64,000 bases of DNA from Diplosphaera chodatii (Eukaryota; Chlorophyta; Trebouxiophyceae; Prasiolales; Stichococcaceae). The DNA is taken from positions 1,798,001-1,862,000 of the forward strand of contig JAALGY010000020.1 in assembly GCA_032358165.1 (NCBI GenBank). The letters run 5' to 3'. Under the pieces are notes generated by a model, which did not search any database, was not told the origin of the DNA, and saw only the letters and a list, made by a program, of their open reading frames with translations. The translations under genes and the position numbers were made by a program. Shown here one piece after another: positions 54,041 to 64,000 of the stretch (within the stretch, counting starts at the first letter, position 1; each line of letters opens with the position of its first letter).

Positions 54041-55290
54041 ATGTGTCCCTCGAATGGACTGCCGGCTGCCAGTCTCCATGACTGGTCCAGCGGCCAGGTC
54101 AGCCAGGCGCTGAGGCAGCTCAGTCCGTTCAGCGTGGCGGCATGCGAGCCTTTGCTGTCGCCGTACCAAGCGGTGCAGGACATGATCTTTTCGGGGCAGG
54201 AGCAGTTGACTGGCACCTACCGCGCCTCGGTGGGCGGTGTGCTGCATGCATGTCCGGGACGGGTGCAGTGTACAGTATGCGCCCTGTGCGCCTCAGAACA
54301 TGCGCACACAGACAAGCATTTGAATGTGTGCACACCTGTTTGGGTGCAGGTGGCAGAGGCAAGGGCACAGTTGCTGGCACTGGAGACGACCCTGCGTGGA
54401 CAGCTGTACGCCACCTATGTGGAGCAGTGCCTGGCCATGTCGCCGGAGTTCCGGGAAAGAGGGCGCAGGTCGGAAGGCTTGTATCTGCTGGATGCACCTT
54501 ACGGTTATCCTATGGCTCTACGGCGCACATGGGCTACAAGGCTGGTCAACATATGGCCTTCGATGTCTGGCTGCAGGTTGGGCGACAAAATGCTGGCACA
54601 AATGCTCGCAGCGCCTGCTGCCAGCCAGCTAAGCCAGGTTAACTACAGCGATGTGGCCGATGCCAAGGCGACTGGACTGCCAATCCTGCAGGTGAGGTTG
54701 CATGCCCGAGCTCAGGATGCCCGTGTGCTGCATCGGTGGCGGTGATGCTGGCTGACGTAGGCGCCTCAGGCACCAAGCCAGCAGCAGAGGTCCCTATGCT
54801 ATGCTTGGTGAGCTCGAACAGGTTCTGTTCTGGTGCAGCTGGATAGCGGAGGGTGGCTGCATGGTACGGGGAGTGCCGATGGGGCCGGTGCCAGCAGCAG
54901 CTATGATTCGGCGCTGGCAATCCTTGACGGCTTGGCACAGCCGCTTCTGGACCCATTTGTAGAAGGCTTGAAGGTATGTGCGCTGGTAGCATATCTGTAG
55001 AGGCTGGTGGGATACCAGCTTTGGACCACAGGCCCACAGCTCATATGTCCGCCCACCCCAGTGGACGTGCGCCATTATCATAGTTGACAGCACATCAGGT
55101 TATAATTTTGCAGGAGCCCTTTGTCCAGGCTGTCAAGGACTATCAGGCTAAGATGCAGTCGACGGTTACGCTTGCCGCATCGGGAGGCCTTGTAGGCGGT
55201 ATTGCTGCCGGCGTAGCTCTGGGCTTCCTGATACGTCGGTTTGCTGGAAGCAGCGGGGGCGGCAGTGCGAATGGCAATGGCGGCAAGTGA
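54041..55290 (+). CDS. C-terminally anchored membrane protein with a glycine zipper
   Basis: Five phase-consistent exons encode about 250 residues. Exon 1 is MCPSNGLPAASLHDWSSGQV...VQDMIFSGQEQLTGTYRASVG. Exon 2 is helical (VAEARAQLLALETTLRGQLY). Exon 3 contains GDKMLAQMLAAPAASQLSQV. Exon 4 is LDSGGWLHGTGSADGAGASS...LDPFVEGLK. Exon 5 is EPFVQAVKDYQAKMQSTVTL. Exon 5 then runs into one membrane segment, GGLVGGIAAGVALGFLIRRF, and a short Gly/Ser/Asn tail, with stop at 55288. GxxxG spacing in the helix suggests tight helix packing or dimerisation. With no signal peptide and a single C-terminal span, it fits a tail-anchored protein of the ER, mitochondrial or plastid envelope. Family not recognised. 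Confidence 0.75.
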
Positions 55291-55678
55291 CATTGTAAAG
55301 GAGGCGAAGTGGACCTTGTCTGTCACCCTGTCAACTGCTGTGTATTGCAGGATGAATTACAGACAATTTTGTACATTATGACTTGGCTACGCAAATTTGC
55401 TCTTCCAGCTTTGACTCGGGGTTCAGTATCAGGATGTCACGTACACAGCCCAGCTAGGTGTACGGTCTGCAAGCAGTGCCATCTTGTTGATGGATGTGAC
55501 TATTTAGGTTTGCAAGCAGGTGTCGTAGGGGCCCCCAACCGCCGCCCACAACTACACGCACCCATCAGCATGGGTGCACCAATGGCAGGATGTCCTTCAC
55601 CGCCCAGGATCACGCACTAGATCTGGCCAATATCAGCTTGTGAGCATCTGGAGGATGCATGCAAGCCTCCGGTGCGAT
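55291..55678. other. Convergent intergenic region
   Basis: About 390 bp between 3' ends, with no supported coding exon or repeat. Confidence 0.45.
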
Positions 55679-57528
55679 TCATTTAGCCATGGTGACGTTC
55701 ATCATCCGCTGCAGCGACGCTGCCCACTGCTCCCGTGCACCTGTCACCGGTGTGTCTGCGCGCAGCCAGATGTCGAACAGCGCACTACTGAAGCGCAGCG
55801 ATGGCAGCTGCACGGGTAGAAGATGTCGTTATACGACCAGAACTGTGTGAAGGCAGAAAGCACCTGGCACAATGAAATGTGGCAGACCAACAGTTCTACC
55901 AGGGTTGAGCCTGAAAGTTGCAAGCACTGATAAAATCAACAATAAGAAGTTCGTTTAAGCAAAGCAACCATGTGGCACGTGAGCTTACTGTAAGGGCGGG
56001 GGTTACGCTCGCAAAGTTGGTCTGTCCTGGCGGCAACAGGTCGGCTTCCAGCCCCTTGTCTGCCACACCAAATACGGTTGCAATCAGCATGTGAGCACGT
56101 GTGCAGCACCAGCTAACATGCTGCACCACTAGGTCACCGTGCAACCAAACACGTGTTCATGCAGCGCAGCCCACTCTTGCACCTGTCCACAGCAGCGGCA
56201 CATTGGTGGATGTGCTCAGGCTCTTGCTCTCAAAGAACTGCTCGAACCCTGGGATCAGGCGCTTGTCATCTGCGCAGAAGAGAGTCACGGTGCAGTGTGA
56301 CCTGCCTGGTCCTCTTGAAACTGAGCAAAGCCGCATTTGTCAGACATGTGACTGATGTGGTCCACTCCTGGACAGAACAGTCTTCAAGCAAAGCAGCTTG
56401 CAGTGTTTATGAGCTGCTCTGTAGTGTCACGGCGTGCGTTCTCACCCGAGTCTGCCAGGCGTGGTCGCAGAGATTTGGCCAGTGCACCAGTGAACTGCGA
56501 CGCCGAGATGCTGCGCAGCAGCTGGATCTGCGGAATATACATCAGCATGTCCTTTGCAGGCCGCCCTCCTTGCAGCAGGGTTACGAATAGAAGGTAGGCG
56601 CTGGGTGCCTTCATGCCATCACACAAGTAATGTTGACTCGCCTGCGCAACCTTCAGGCATTTGAGTTCTGCTATTGCGCCGCACATGCGCTCCACGCCAT
56701 AATTGCCATCGGCAAAAAATCCCTCCGATCTCAACCGCGCCAGCTCCGCGGACGCTGCCTCCCGCTCCACGTACAAGGCCAAGCCATATACCTGTCAGAG
56801 TCGGAAGAACTGGCTCCAGCGGACAACCAATCAATAAGAATGGGTGCACACATGCGGATGGGTTGGTCCCTGACGTAAGTGGCAAAAGCTGAAGCAGATG
56901 GCTATATGCTGCATGTGGCTGCCCTGACCTGAACGTGGATGAAGCCCAGCTTGTAATACCGAATGCCGGAGCCCAGCAGCTCGTACTCGCCGCCCCGCCA
57001 GAAGCGCTGCTGCTGTGGGAATGAGGCGTTCTCCAGACCATTCTCATTTACATCCCCGGGTGACAGAGTGCTGGAGGTCGATGCGTCCCCGCTGGCCTCC
57101 ACATTCTCCGGCTTGCTGTCAGGCTTGTGTTTGCTGAACAGCCCCATAGGGTAGGTTGCCGATGAACCTGCAATGCATGTCAACAAAGTCTTGGAAATAT
57201 CAAACCAGCAAATCGCAGGCTGCCCGCAACCTACTCGACGAAGTTGCAGAACATCACCTGCAAGTGACACAAGCAGGACAGCAACAGCCGCGGTGCTGGC
57301 GCGCTTGCGCTGTGCTAATAGCTGGCTGAGCCTGCAGGCAAACCTAGCTGGCAAATGTCAGTACTCAGCGACCGATGCAAGAGTCAGTCTCACGCTCACT
57401 AGAAACCAGGTTTGCCCTGTAAATGTTGTCAATGCTGCAGTGCTCACCTGCTAGGTCACGCCCAGTTTGTGCATGCCTCACGTACACCTGCAAACCCCGC
57501 AGGGATTGGCACCCTGGTCAGACAGCAT
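55679..57528 (-). CDS. Chalcone-isomerase-like (fatty-acid-binding) protein
   Basis: The model starts at ATG 57528 (MLSDQGANPCGVCR). It joins in phase to LSQLLAQRKRASTAAVAVLL, a targeting or membrane-like segment, and again in phase to GSSATYPMGLFSKHKPDSK. The CHI fold follows: YELLGSGIRYYKLGFIHVQ, then VYGLALYVEREAASAELARL, which is the hallmark strand-helix. Next are LRSISASQFTGALAKSLRPRL, an exon ADKRLIPGFEQFFESKSTST (about 56205-56290), DKGLEADLLPPGQTNFASV and SLRFSSALFDIWLRADTPVT...LQRMMNVTMAK, with stop at 55679. CHI-like proteins of algae bind fatty acids in plastids. True flavonoid enzymes are not expected here, and the catalytic Arg/Thr/Tyr set cannot be confirmed by eye. Confidence 0.8.
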
Positions 57529-57844
57529 AACGGAGTGGTTTTGGTCCGTCACTTGGTCAATCTGCGCTGCATCAGCCCGGTAGACTGATAGCATAGCAAG
57601 CCTTCGCAGATGATTGGCTCCATTTGACGTAGGCTGGCGTCAACACAACTCACCGCGGTGCAGAGCTTCCACTGATCACTTTGGCACAGCGCACGTTCGA
57701 GGTCCTCTCGATCGCAAAACATTGACACTGTGCTTGTTGCTTAAAGAGGCTGACCAATCACAACGAGGCTGGATACGTCGTGCAGCCAGCCGTAGGCTGC
57801 GCGATCCTCGAGTTGAGCACGACGGTTGTGACCGCCCCGTCTGA
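57529..57844. promoter_or_regulatory. Divergent promoter, CHI-like / USP-like
   Basis: A gap of 316 bp between divergent start codons. It contains no supported exon and must serve both genes. Confidence 0.5.
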
Positions 57845-59164
57845 ATGGCGGCACAAATCAGCAATCTGCCCTCCTTCAACCTGCAACGACAGCCGTCTGA
57901 GAAGCTCGGCAGGCTGCAGCTGCTGTGCAACCTCATTCCAGGTGAGCGCATACCAGCACTGGCCGGACTGCTGGTGCATGGGCACTTGGCGCGTTGGAGG
58001 GACTGATGGTCCACACCGATCTCGCCTGCAGGGGAGCAGCCCGCCCGGCACGTGGTGCTCGCGACCTCCCTGACGCCCGAATCGGCTGCGGCGCTGGCAT
58101 GGGCCATACAGAACCTGTGTCGACGCGGTGACGCAGTGCACCTGGTGCACGTCGTCAGATGCCTGTCCACTCCATCAGAGGTGAGGCGTGTTCGTCCAAG
58201 CTATAGTGGCTATCCTGCCGGCTGGTGCGCTGTCTGCCGTGTTTCTGTTGCCACAGCGACGTGATTTGGAAGGCCGACAGCCTGCTTTCATGCTGTAATA
58301 CAATTGGTCTCAACCGGCTGCAGGTGTACCACTCCGGCCCAGGCAACGCATATCATGTGGAGGACGAGAGTCCACATCACGAGCGGCGAGATGTGCTGAA
58401 AGCGCAGACGTACATCCGGGACAGGTGTGGGCCCTGCGCTTTTGCTGCACCGACATCAACACCAGAGCAGATCACACTGCAAGCACCATCATCACAAAGG
58501 GCGTCAAGTAGGGCCTTGAGAAGAGTGGCTTGCTAACCCGTGCAGTTCCTTCCGCAGCCTGCTGCCGCTGCTGAAGGCCGCACGCCTGCTGTACGAAGTC
58601 CACATGTTTGTCGACACTTGGAACGCTCCGCCGGACGCCGTGGGCGCGACCTGGCTGCGGCTGGCTGCAGATCTCAAGGCTGCAGCGGTGGTCCTGTCTG
58701 CCAACGACCAGGTGAGCGAGCGTGTGGCCTCAACCATAGGTTGCAGCACGATACTGATCCGCTCGCCTGCGGTGAATCCTTCAACCCGGCAGCTGCAGGT
58801 GGAGCGCATGCCTGAAGGCATTGCTTGGCATGCTATGGACACTGCTATAGCGAGTCACGTGACGTGCTTTCCATGCTGCCTTCAGGCCAGCGCGGACCCG
58901 CAGCACCTTGGCAGCGTTGCGCAGTGGGTGGTCAGCCAGCAGGTGCAGCCGGTCCCGGTCGTGCTTGTGCGCAACTGGCAGCTGCAGCCAGTGAAAACGG
59001 GGCAGCAGGAAACCGAAGCGGATGACTCCACGCCAATGGCAGCAGAGATGGCGGCGGCGGCCAGAGATGGCGCCAGGGCAGAGGAGTCTCAGCAGGGTGA
59101 GGTGGCCTCCGCAGCGGCCGCAGCAGCAGAGCTCATGGCCGCCACAGCATCCAATAAGTCCTGA
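57845..59164 (+). CDS. Universal-stress-protein-like (UspA fold)
   Basis: ATG 57845: MAAQISNLPSFNLQRQPSEK leads to HVVLATSLTPESAAALAWAI QNLCRRGDAVHLVHVV, the first strand and helix of a UspA domain. VYHSGPGNAYHVEDESPHHE and SLLPLLKAARLLYEVHMFVD follow. Then comes ATWLRLAADLKAAAVVLSAND and, after an intron, LGSVAQWVVSQQVQPVPVVL VRNW. The usual ATP-binding loop (VxGSHGRG...LGS) keeps its last LGS, but the glycines are replaced by SAND, so nucleotide binding is doubtful. The C-terminus is an Ala/Glu-rich tail of about 60 residues ending in ASNKS (TGA 59162). About 240 residues, no targeting peptide obvious. Confidence 0.8.
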
Positions 59165-59450
59165 CATGCGCTGCGCACAACGAGATGTCCAGCTGGCACA
59201 GTCTCAGATCAGTATGCGACTGATCAGGCGGCGAAGTGCTGCGGAGCGCGCTGTCATGGCAGATTCCAGGGCCGGGCATACCCTGCGAACTTGCTGTTAA
59301 TTGGGTGTCCTACTAATTGCTTATTGCGTCCATGGTTCGAAAGTATTGTACCGCTCACTCTGATTGCCACTGCTGGCTAGTTCTGTACACTTCTCCGGAC
59401 ATGGTTTCCATTGTTTGCCTGCCTGCAAGCACAACCCCTTCGGAAACAAT

Positions 59451-60254
59451 CTACCTGTCAGCCAGCTGCGGAATGATCAACCCCAGGCCCCCGCGCTTGC
59501 GCTTGTACAGCACTCGGATCTCCCCCGACTCCTCATCCTTGAACAGGTAGAACTGGTGGCCGACCTGCTCCAGCTGCTCTGTCGCCTGCTCGATGCTGGT
59601 GGGATGCAGCACGAACGTCTTCGTCCTCATCACATCGTCAGGCAGTTCCACCTTACGATCCATCGGGAAGCTGTAGTCCTGGTCCTCCCAGTCGACGAGC
59701 TCGGAGATCACAGCAGCCCCTTTGGGTCCGCCGCTGCCCTGCCACTTGCCGCGGCTGATCGCCTTTTCCTTCATCTTCCGCAGCTGCTGCTTCACCTTGT
59801 CGGACACAAGGTCGATGGCGGCATACAGACTGTCCTCCTCATCCTCTGCCCGCACCACACCATTGCGCAGCGTGTACACCGTGATTTCTGCACGCTGCCG
59901 TGGGGCGCCGCTGCTGCGATCGCCGCCCGCTGCGCTGAGTCGCACATTCACCTCCTTGACGCCACCCTCAAAATTGGACACCGCTTTTGTAATTCTGGCA
60001 TTGACGTAGTCCCCCAATGCCGGCGTCACTTCGAGATGTCGGCCCTGCACTGACATCTTGATCGTGCTGCTGGCCTGCGCAGATGCGGTTGCCCGCGGGA
60101 CAACCACGCATCTGCCTGCGACCTGACGGGCGGGTTTGCCAGAAAGGCTGTGTCGGATCACATTTTGCTGGCCAGCACCCCGGATCGGACGCAGGACGAT
60201 CGGCGCGTGAGGCCGCAGCAACACCTGCTGGCTCGACAGCGATCCCATATTCAT
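59451..60254 (-). CDS. PSRP1: Plastid ribosome-hibernation factor PSRP1 / long-form HPF
   Basis: Single exon. The start is placed at ATG 60254 (MNMGSLSSQQVLLRPHAPIV) because it opens a Ser/Arg/Pro/Val-rich plastid transit peptide that ends near VVVPRATASAQ. In the same frame the upstream extension is not conserved in character. The S30AE/HPF domain is SVQGRHLEVTPALGDYVNAR, ITKAVSNFEGGVKEVNVRLS and EDSLYAAIDLVSDKVKQQLR KMK. A linker follows, then the C-terminal dimerisation domain, KTFVLHPTSIEQATEQLEQV GHQFYLFKDEESGEIRVLYK RKRGGLGLI. The long form dimerises and silences ribosomes by occupying the decoding centre. Lack of introns is unusual for this window. Confidence 0.92.
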   Translation of the reverse strand: MNMGSLSSQQVLLRPHAPIVLRPIRGAGQQNVIRHSLSGKPARQVAGRCVVVPRATASAQASSTIKMSVQGRHLEVTPALGDYVNARITKAVSNFEGGVKEVNVRLSAAGGDRSSGAPRQRAEITVYTLRNGVVRAEDEEDSLYAAIDLVSDKVKQQLRKMKEKAISRGKWQGSGGPKGAAVISELVDWEDQDYSFPMDRKVELPDDVMRTKTFVLHPTSIEQATEQLEQVGHQFYLFKDEESGEIRVLYKRKRGGLGLIIPQLADR

Positions 60255-60379
60255 GGTGATAGGTATATGAGCGTTCTTGCTGCTCGCAAATGTGATCAGC
60301 CTGCCGGAATCAGAGTCAGCAGGCAGCCAAATCCTCAACGGGGTGTGTGCGTTCTCGTCCTTGGTGCGCATCCCATGGC
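60255..60379. promoter_or_regulatory. 125-bp bidirectional promoter, PSRP1 / unknown
   Basis: Only about 125 bp separate the inferred divergent start codons of PSRP1 and the gene at 60380. Both promoters and 5' UTRs must overlap, unless one start is further out. Confidence 0.45.
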
Positions 60380-61235
60380 ATGGAGGCTCAAAGTGCCACC
60401 GTCGACCATTCACCTGAGCGGCAAGCGGCAGATAAGCTGTCCAAACGCTGGGGAAAACATTTGGATCCTTTCATGCGGGCTTGTTGCGGCCCCAAGCCGA
60501 AAGTTTGCGACTCCACACGTGACCTGCCATGTTTAGCAAAGGTGCGTACAGACGCTGTGACGGATGTCGCTGCCTCAGCAAAAGTATACTATATTCTTTC
60601 GGTGTTCTGCGCGCAGCCAAGGAATTCGAGCGGTCATTCGCGCCGCAGCATCTGGGCAGCTGGGACACTACAAGGGTGAGCCAGAGTCTTGGAAGAAGCT
60701 TCAACATACGGTGGTGGTTGAGCTGAGGATCTTGCGAAAAGATTTACAGTTGTGTGCGAATCCTTCTGTATGTTCTTGTGGCAGGAAACGTCCAAACCAT
60801 TACTGACCAGCGGCTCGCCACGGCGCTCGGACTCACCAAAGCGACAGCAGCTGGTTGATGCCAACGGCCGGTTCCTGCCGGGGGTGGCCATGAAGGAGAA
60901 GTCTGCTTTCAACCTCGTGGACGACGGCGTGCATGGCACACCAGCCCGCTGGCCGCAGGTATCGTGACAGCGCCAGGGCACATATGTTTGCAGTCACAAC
61001 CAGTGGCTCATGTTGCACACAGAACTGTCACACGCCGAGGATCATGGCCGGCGAGCATCCGTCATACCTCGATGATGACCGCTGCTTGCTCTACAGCTTC
61101 ACTTGTGACTCTGTGCAGCCGAATGCAGCAGTCAAGGTGAGCGGCGGCGTCAGGATCAATGGAGATACGACCAAGCCACTGGCCAAGCCACCGCCCCATC
61201 TGTGCTCAAAGGCAAACTGCAGTTGTGGCAAGTGA
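60380..61235 (+). CDS. Unrecognised small soluble protein
   Basis: ATG 60380: MEAQSATVDHSPERQAADKL, then SKRWGKHLDPFMRACCGPKP. The second exon reads AAKEFERSFAPQHLGSWDTT. The third (about 60785-60959) has PLLTSGSPRRSDSPKRQQLV DANGRFLPGVAMKEKSAFNL. The last contains IMAGEHPSYLDDDRCLLYSF and a Cys-containing tail, LCSKANCSCGK, with TGA at 61233. About 180 residues. No signal peptide, membrane span or known domain. The SPRR and SPKR sites suggest phosphorylation. Several Cys (CC, CSKANCSC) could bind metal. Function unknown. Confidence 0.55.
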
Positions 61236-61423
61236 GCCGTCACTAAGGGAGGAGGGTGTTGTGTCAGAGACAGCAACCATGCTTTGATCAGTTGGGTGCA
61301 TGGACGTGTCAAAGTCAAACCCGACAAACACGCAGCATCAGGACAGTCCGCTCGGAGGTCACCAGGCTGAGCAGCATCCGTCACAAACAACTCACAAACC
61401 CAGCTCAGACACCCAGCAGCGCA

Positions 61424-64000
61424 TCAGGCAGCCTCCCCATCCACATGAAGTGGTCCGGGCTCAGCAGTCTCCTCCGCCTCAGGTGGACCAGGCTCAGCAG
61501 TCTCCTCCGCCTCAGCAGCATCCCCCATCACAGCAGTTTCCTGCGCCTGCTTGGGCGCCTGCAGCTGGTCCAGCGCGGCCCGCCGCAGCCGCTCCTGCTC
61601 CTCCAGCTGCTGTGCCGATGCTGCGCCTGTGTCTGCGGCTGCAGCGTCCCCGGCGTCGAGTCCCGCATCCGCATCCCCACCCTCTGCACCTGCCCCACCC
61701 TCACGCCTGCGGATCATACAAACCCATGACTACCTGCCACCATACAGCACGGGTGTCTGATCACAGTCTGATCACTGCCACCCAAGTGATGCAGCCAAGG
61801 CTTGGATGCATGAACCAAGCTTGACTCTGGACTGACCACTGATCCCTCACTTGTGGCGGCGATGCTTGTCGCCCTTGTGGCGCTTGTGCTTCTCCTTCTT
61901 CGCCTTGCGCTCCCGCCCGTCGCCGTCCTCCCTCCTGTCCCGGTCATGACGGTGCCGCTTGCTGCCGCTGCGCTCGTCACCGCCAGCTGGCGAGCCCGAG
62001 CGCCCGCGCTTTGCTTCCGATTGCAGATCTGCACCGCCCGCCTCGTCCCCGCCGCTGCGGCGGTAGTGGCGGCCTTCCCGCCCGCCGGCAGGGGCTTCAG
62101 CATGGCCGTTGGCTGCTGCTTCGGGCTGCTCTGCTAGCCCTGCAGCTGGGTCTGCTGCCGCCGCTGGCACACCTGCTGCGCCGCCGCCGTCCCCATCTGC
62201 CGTGTCACCAGGGTCGGGGCTTTGGCCAGACTGCTTTGCAAGCGTGTCAGCTGCGTCCCGTCGCTGCTTGCCTGCATCTGCTGCATCGTCATCTGTGGCC
62301 TGCCGCCTGTCCGGCTTCTCCCTGTCTGCTCTGCCCGCATGCCTGTCCGACCTGCCCCTGTCTCTGCCCCTGTCCCGCTCCGCCCCATCACGGTCCCTGG
62401 AGCTGTCCCGCCGCCGGCCGCGCTCGGCGCTGCCATCCCGTCCGCGAGGCAGCTTGGGCACCGGGCTGGGGCTGCGGCGGCTGCTGCGCTCGCGGCCGCG
62501 CCTGCTGCCGTCGCCCGCCCTGTCGTCCCGCATGCTGCGGCTCTTGTCACGCCGCTCGTCTCCGCCCCTGGCGTCATGCCCGCTGCTGCGGCCACGGCCC
62601 CGGGACCGCGAGCGCCGGTGCGAGTGCGAGCGGCGGGCCGGCGACCGGCTGCGGTGCCTGCGGCGTGGCGGCGTCGGTGACCTGCAGAAAATGCAGTGAC
62701 AACATCATCAAAGTGCAACAGCAGGGTGCTGTTGTGATATCCAGGCTGGCGGGCACAAAGAGCCATGCTGGCACTGTCCACACTGAAAACATGACTCTGA
62801 TGTTGCTGCTGAAGTGGCCACACAGCAGAGGACAGACCAGGGGGCCTTCCGACTGGCGCACCTGGGGCGCTTCTTGATGGGCGATGGTGTCCGGATGCGG
62901 CGGCGGATGGGCGACGGGGTGCGCCGCCGCTTGCGTGGCGGGCTGAATGCCCGCTTCTGCGGGGGGCTGCATCGATGCAAGGTACAGGACTGACAAATGA
63001 CGTCTAGGATGAGCACAGCCACCTCTCAAAGGCATCGTGCTGGCTAAGTGCCACGCTGAGGGACAGCAAACAAAATCTAGAGGGCAACACGTGCACTGAA
63101 AGTGGAACAGGTGCGCACTCAGCAGCATATAAGATACCTGTGATCCCGGTAGCTGGTGCTGGCGCCACCTATGCCCTGCAGCCGTTTGGTCAGCGCCGCT
63201 GCAGCGGCCAGTGCGGCCGCCCGCTGCGACTGCGAGTTGGCGGGCACAGCTGCAGGGAAGGAGGCGCGATTACTCAGGCATGGCCCCTTTTTGAGTGGAT
63301 TGGCAAACACTTCGTGCAGGTGCCGAGCATCGTCTAACCTGCTGCAGCGCCCGCTGAGCCAGACGGCAGTGTTCTAGCGGCAGCCCGCATCTGCGCTACC
63401 TGCGCCGCCAGCGACTCCTGCTGCATCTGTGCCTGTCGCAACCAGAGACACAGCACATCTTGTATAATTGTTGATTGTCAAGTCATCCGCAGAGGCTTCA
63501 GGACTGCTCGATCTGCAAACTGCTGCACTGAAATCACGTCAGACACAAGCACTTGGAGTCAAGCAATGCTCTGCGCCAGTGGCAGCTCCAACAGCTGCTG
63601 CGCTCACAGACTGTCTCAGCATGTGCAGGGAGCGGCGATCTTCAGGCCAGCAGCACGGGCTGCATGGCCCACCAGCTGGAGCTGCGCCATGCGGTGGGCC
63701 TGCAGCGCGGCGGTGGGGTCGGGGGCGCCCTGCGGCGAGGCCTTGTGCGCGCTCGCCGCCAGCTCCACCTTGATGGTGGACCCCATGACGCTCATGTTGT
63801 TCATCGCCAGCGCCGCCCGCGCCTCCTGCAGACAGACAACGTATCCAGAAGGCTCAAGTGCTGTCTGTCAGGGCACCGTGCAAGCGCGTCAAGCTGACGT
63901 GGCCGAGCCATGAGAGTTGCAGCCTGGCACCAGCTGCCCCATCGAGGTCAGGGGTACTCCGCCACAGCAAGATGCTGCGGGGTGGGGTGGGGCCCCGCCT
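61424..64000 (-). CDS. RRM/SR-rich splicing-factor-like protein, 5' part missing
   Basis: The gene enters from the right. The exon below 63827 gives the end of an RRM, EARAALAMNNMSVMGSTIKV ELAAS. Next are Ala/Gln-rich helices (QMQQESLAAQVAQMRAAART; AAALAAAAALTKRLQGIGGA) and a basic PSP block, KRRRTPSPIRRRIRTPSPIK. A long RS/RD domain follows (61850-62680), with many Arg-Asp and Ser-Arg pairs, ending KRHKGDKHRRHK. A TGA follows at 61849-61847, but it is embedded in a good splice donor (CACAA|GTGAGG). Splicing 61850-61707 restores an open frame in the exon 61706-61424 (REGGAGAEGGD...LEEQERLRRAAL...), acidic and helical. The organisation resembles SREK1/SRSF11-type SR proteins acting in nuclear pre-mRNA splicing. 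Confidence 0.8.

Noticed and set aside
61847..61849. TGA taken as the definite end of the SR gene
   Set aside because: The codon overlaps a consensus donor and the downstream exon is in phase, so it is treated as a conditional stop.

Overview
This is a GC-rich, intron-dense stretch of a nuclear genome, most probably from a green alga (Chlorophyta). The evidence is the gene content: a CHD1-type remodeler, an outer-arm dynein intermediate chain of the IC78/DNAI1 type (so a lineage with motile cilia, or one that retains the genes), a secreted expansin with a long Ser-Pro linker and a Cys-rich module of the kind seen on green-algal wall enzymes, and plastid-targeted proteins such as PSRP1/HPF and a DinF-type MATE. 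Most introns are about 80-350 bp with CAG|GT donors and TGCAG| acceptors. Gene models below were built by hand from open frames, splice-site consensus and phase agreement. Starts and tiny exons are the least certain parts. No species can be named from sequence alone.

Layout. 1-6.5 kb: 3' two-thirds of a CHD1-like gene (+). 4.57-13.68 kb: a tandem segmental duplication of about 4.4-4.7 kb that repeats the last CHD1 exons plus about 2 kb of downstream DNA. The second CHD1 tail is frameshifted, while the downstream part keeps paired open exons of an unrecognised gene. 13.7-17.2 kb: MATE transporter (-). 17.8-21.9 kb: ABCB half-transporter of the ALS1/TAP type (+). 22.2-25.5 kb: EME1-like Holliday-junction endonuclease subunit (+), with a striking 44-nt palindrome just upstream. 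26.0-26.7 kb: small single-membrane-span protein (-). 27.1-34.0 kb: dynein IC78/DNAI1 (+). 34.5-36.1 kb: class I methyltransferase (+). 36.5-39.7 kb: M18 aspartyl aminopeptidase (-). 40.0-46.3 kb: long coiled-coil protein (+). 47.3-51.6 kb: expansin fusion (+). 52.5-53.6 kb: signal-peptide plus WW-domain protein (-). 54.0-55.3 kb: C-terminally anchored glycine-zipper protein (+). 55.7-57.5 kb: chalcone-isomerase-like protein (-). 57.8-59.2 kb: universal-stress-protein-like (+). 59.5-60.3 kb: PSRP1/long HPF (-). 60.4-61.2 kb: unrecognised small protein (+). 61.4-64.0 kb: RRM/SR-rich splicing-factor-like gene (-), running off the right edge.

The genes do not form an operon-like or single-pathway cluster. 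They look like ordinary nuclear neighbours with several divergent pairs sharing short promoters (57.5/57.8, 60.25/60.38, 26.7/27.1, 39.7/40.0 kb). I found no CRISPR array, rRNA, tRNA, virus or intact transposon. The most unusual material is the duplication with its decaying copy, the palindrome at EME1, the expansin fusion, the duplicated splice acceptor in the WW gene, and a stop codon embedded in a splice donor of the SR gene.
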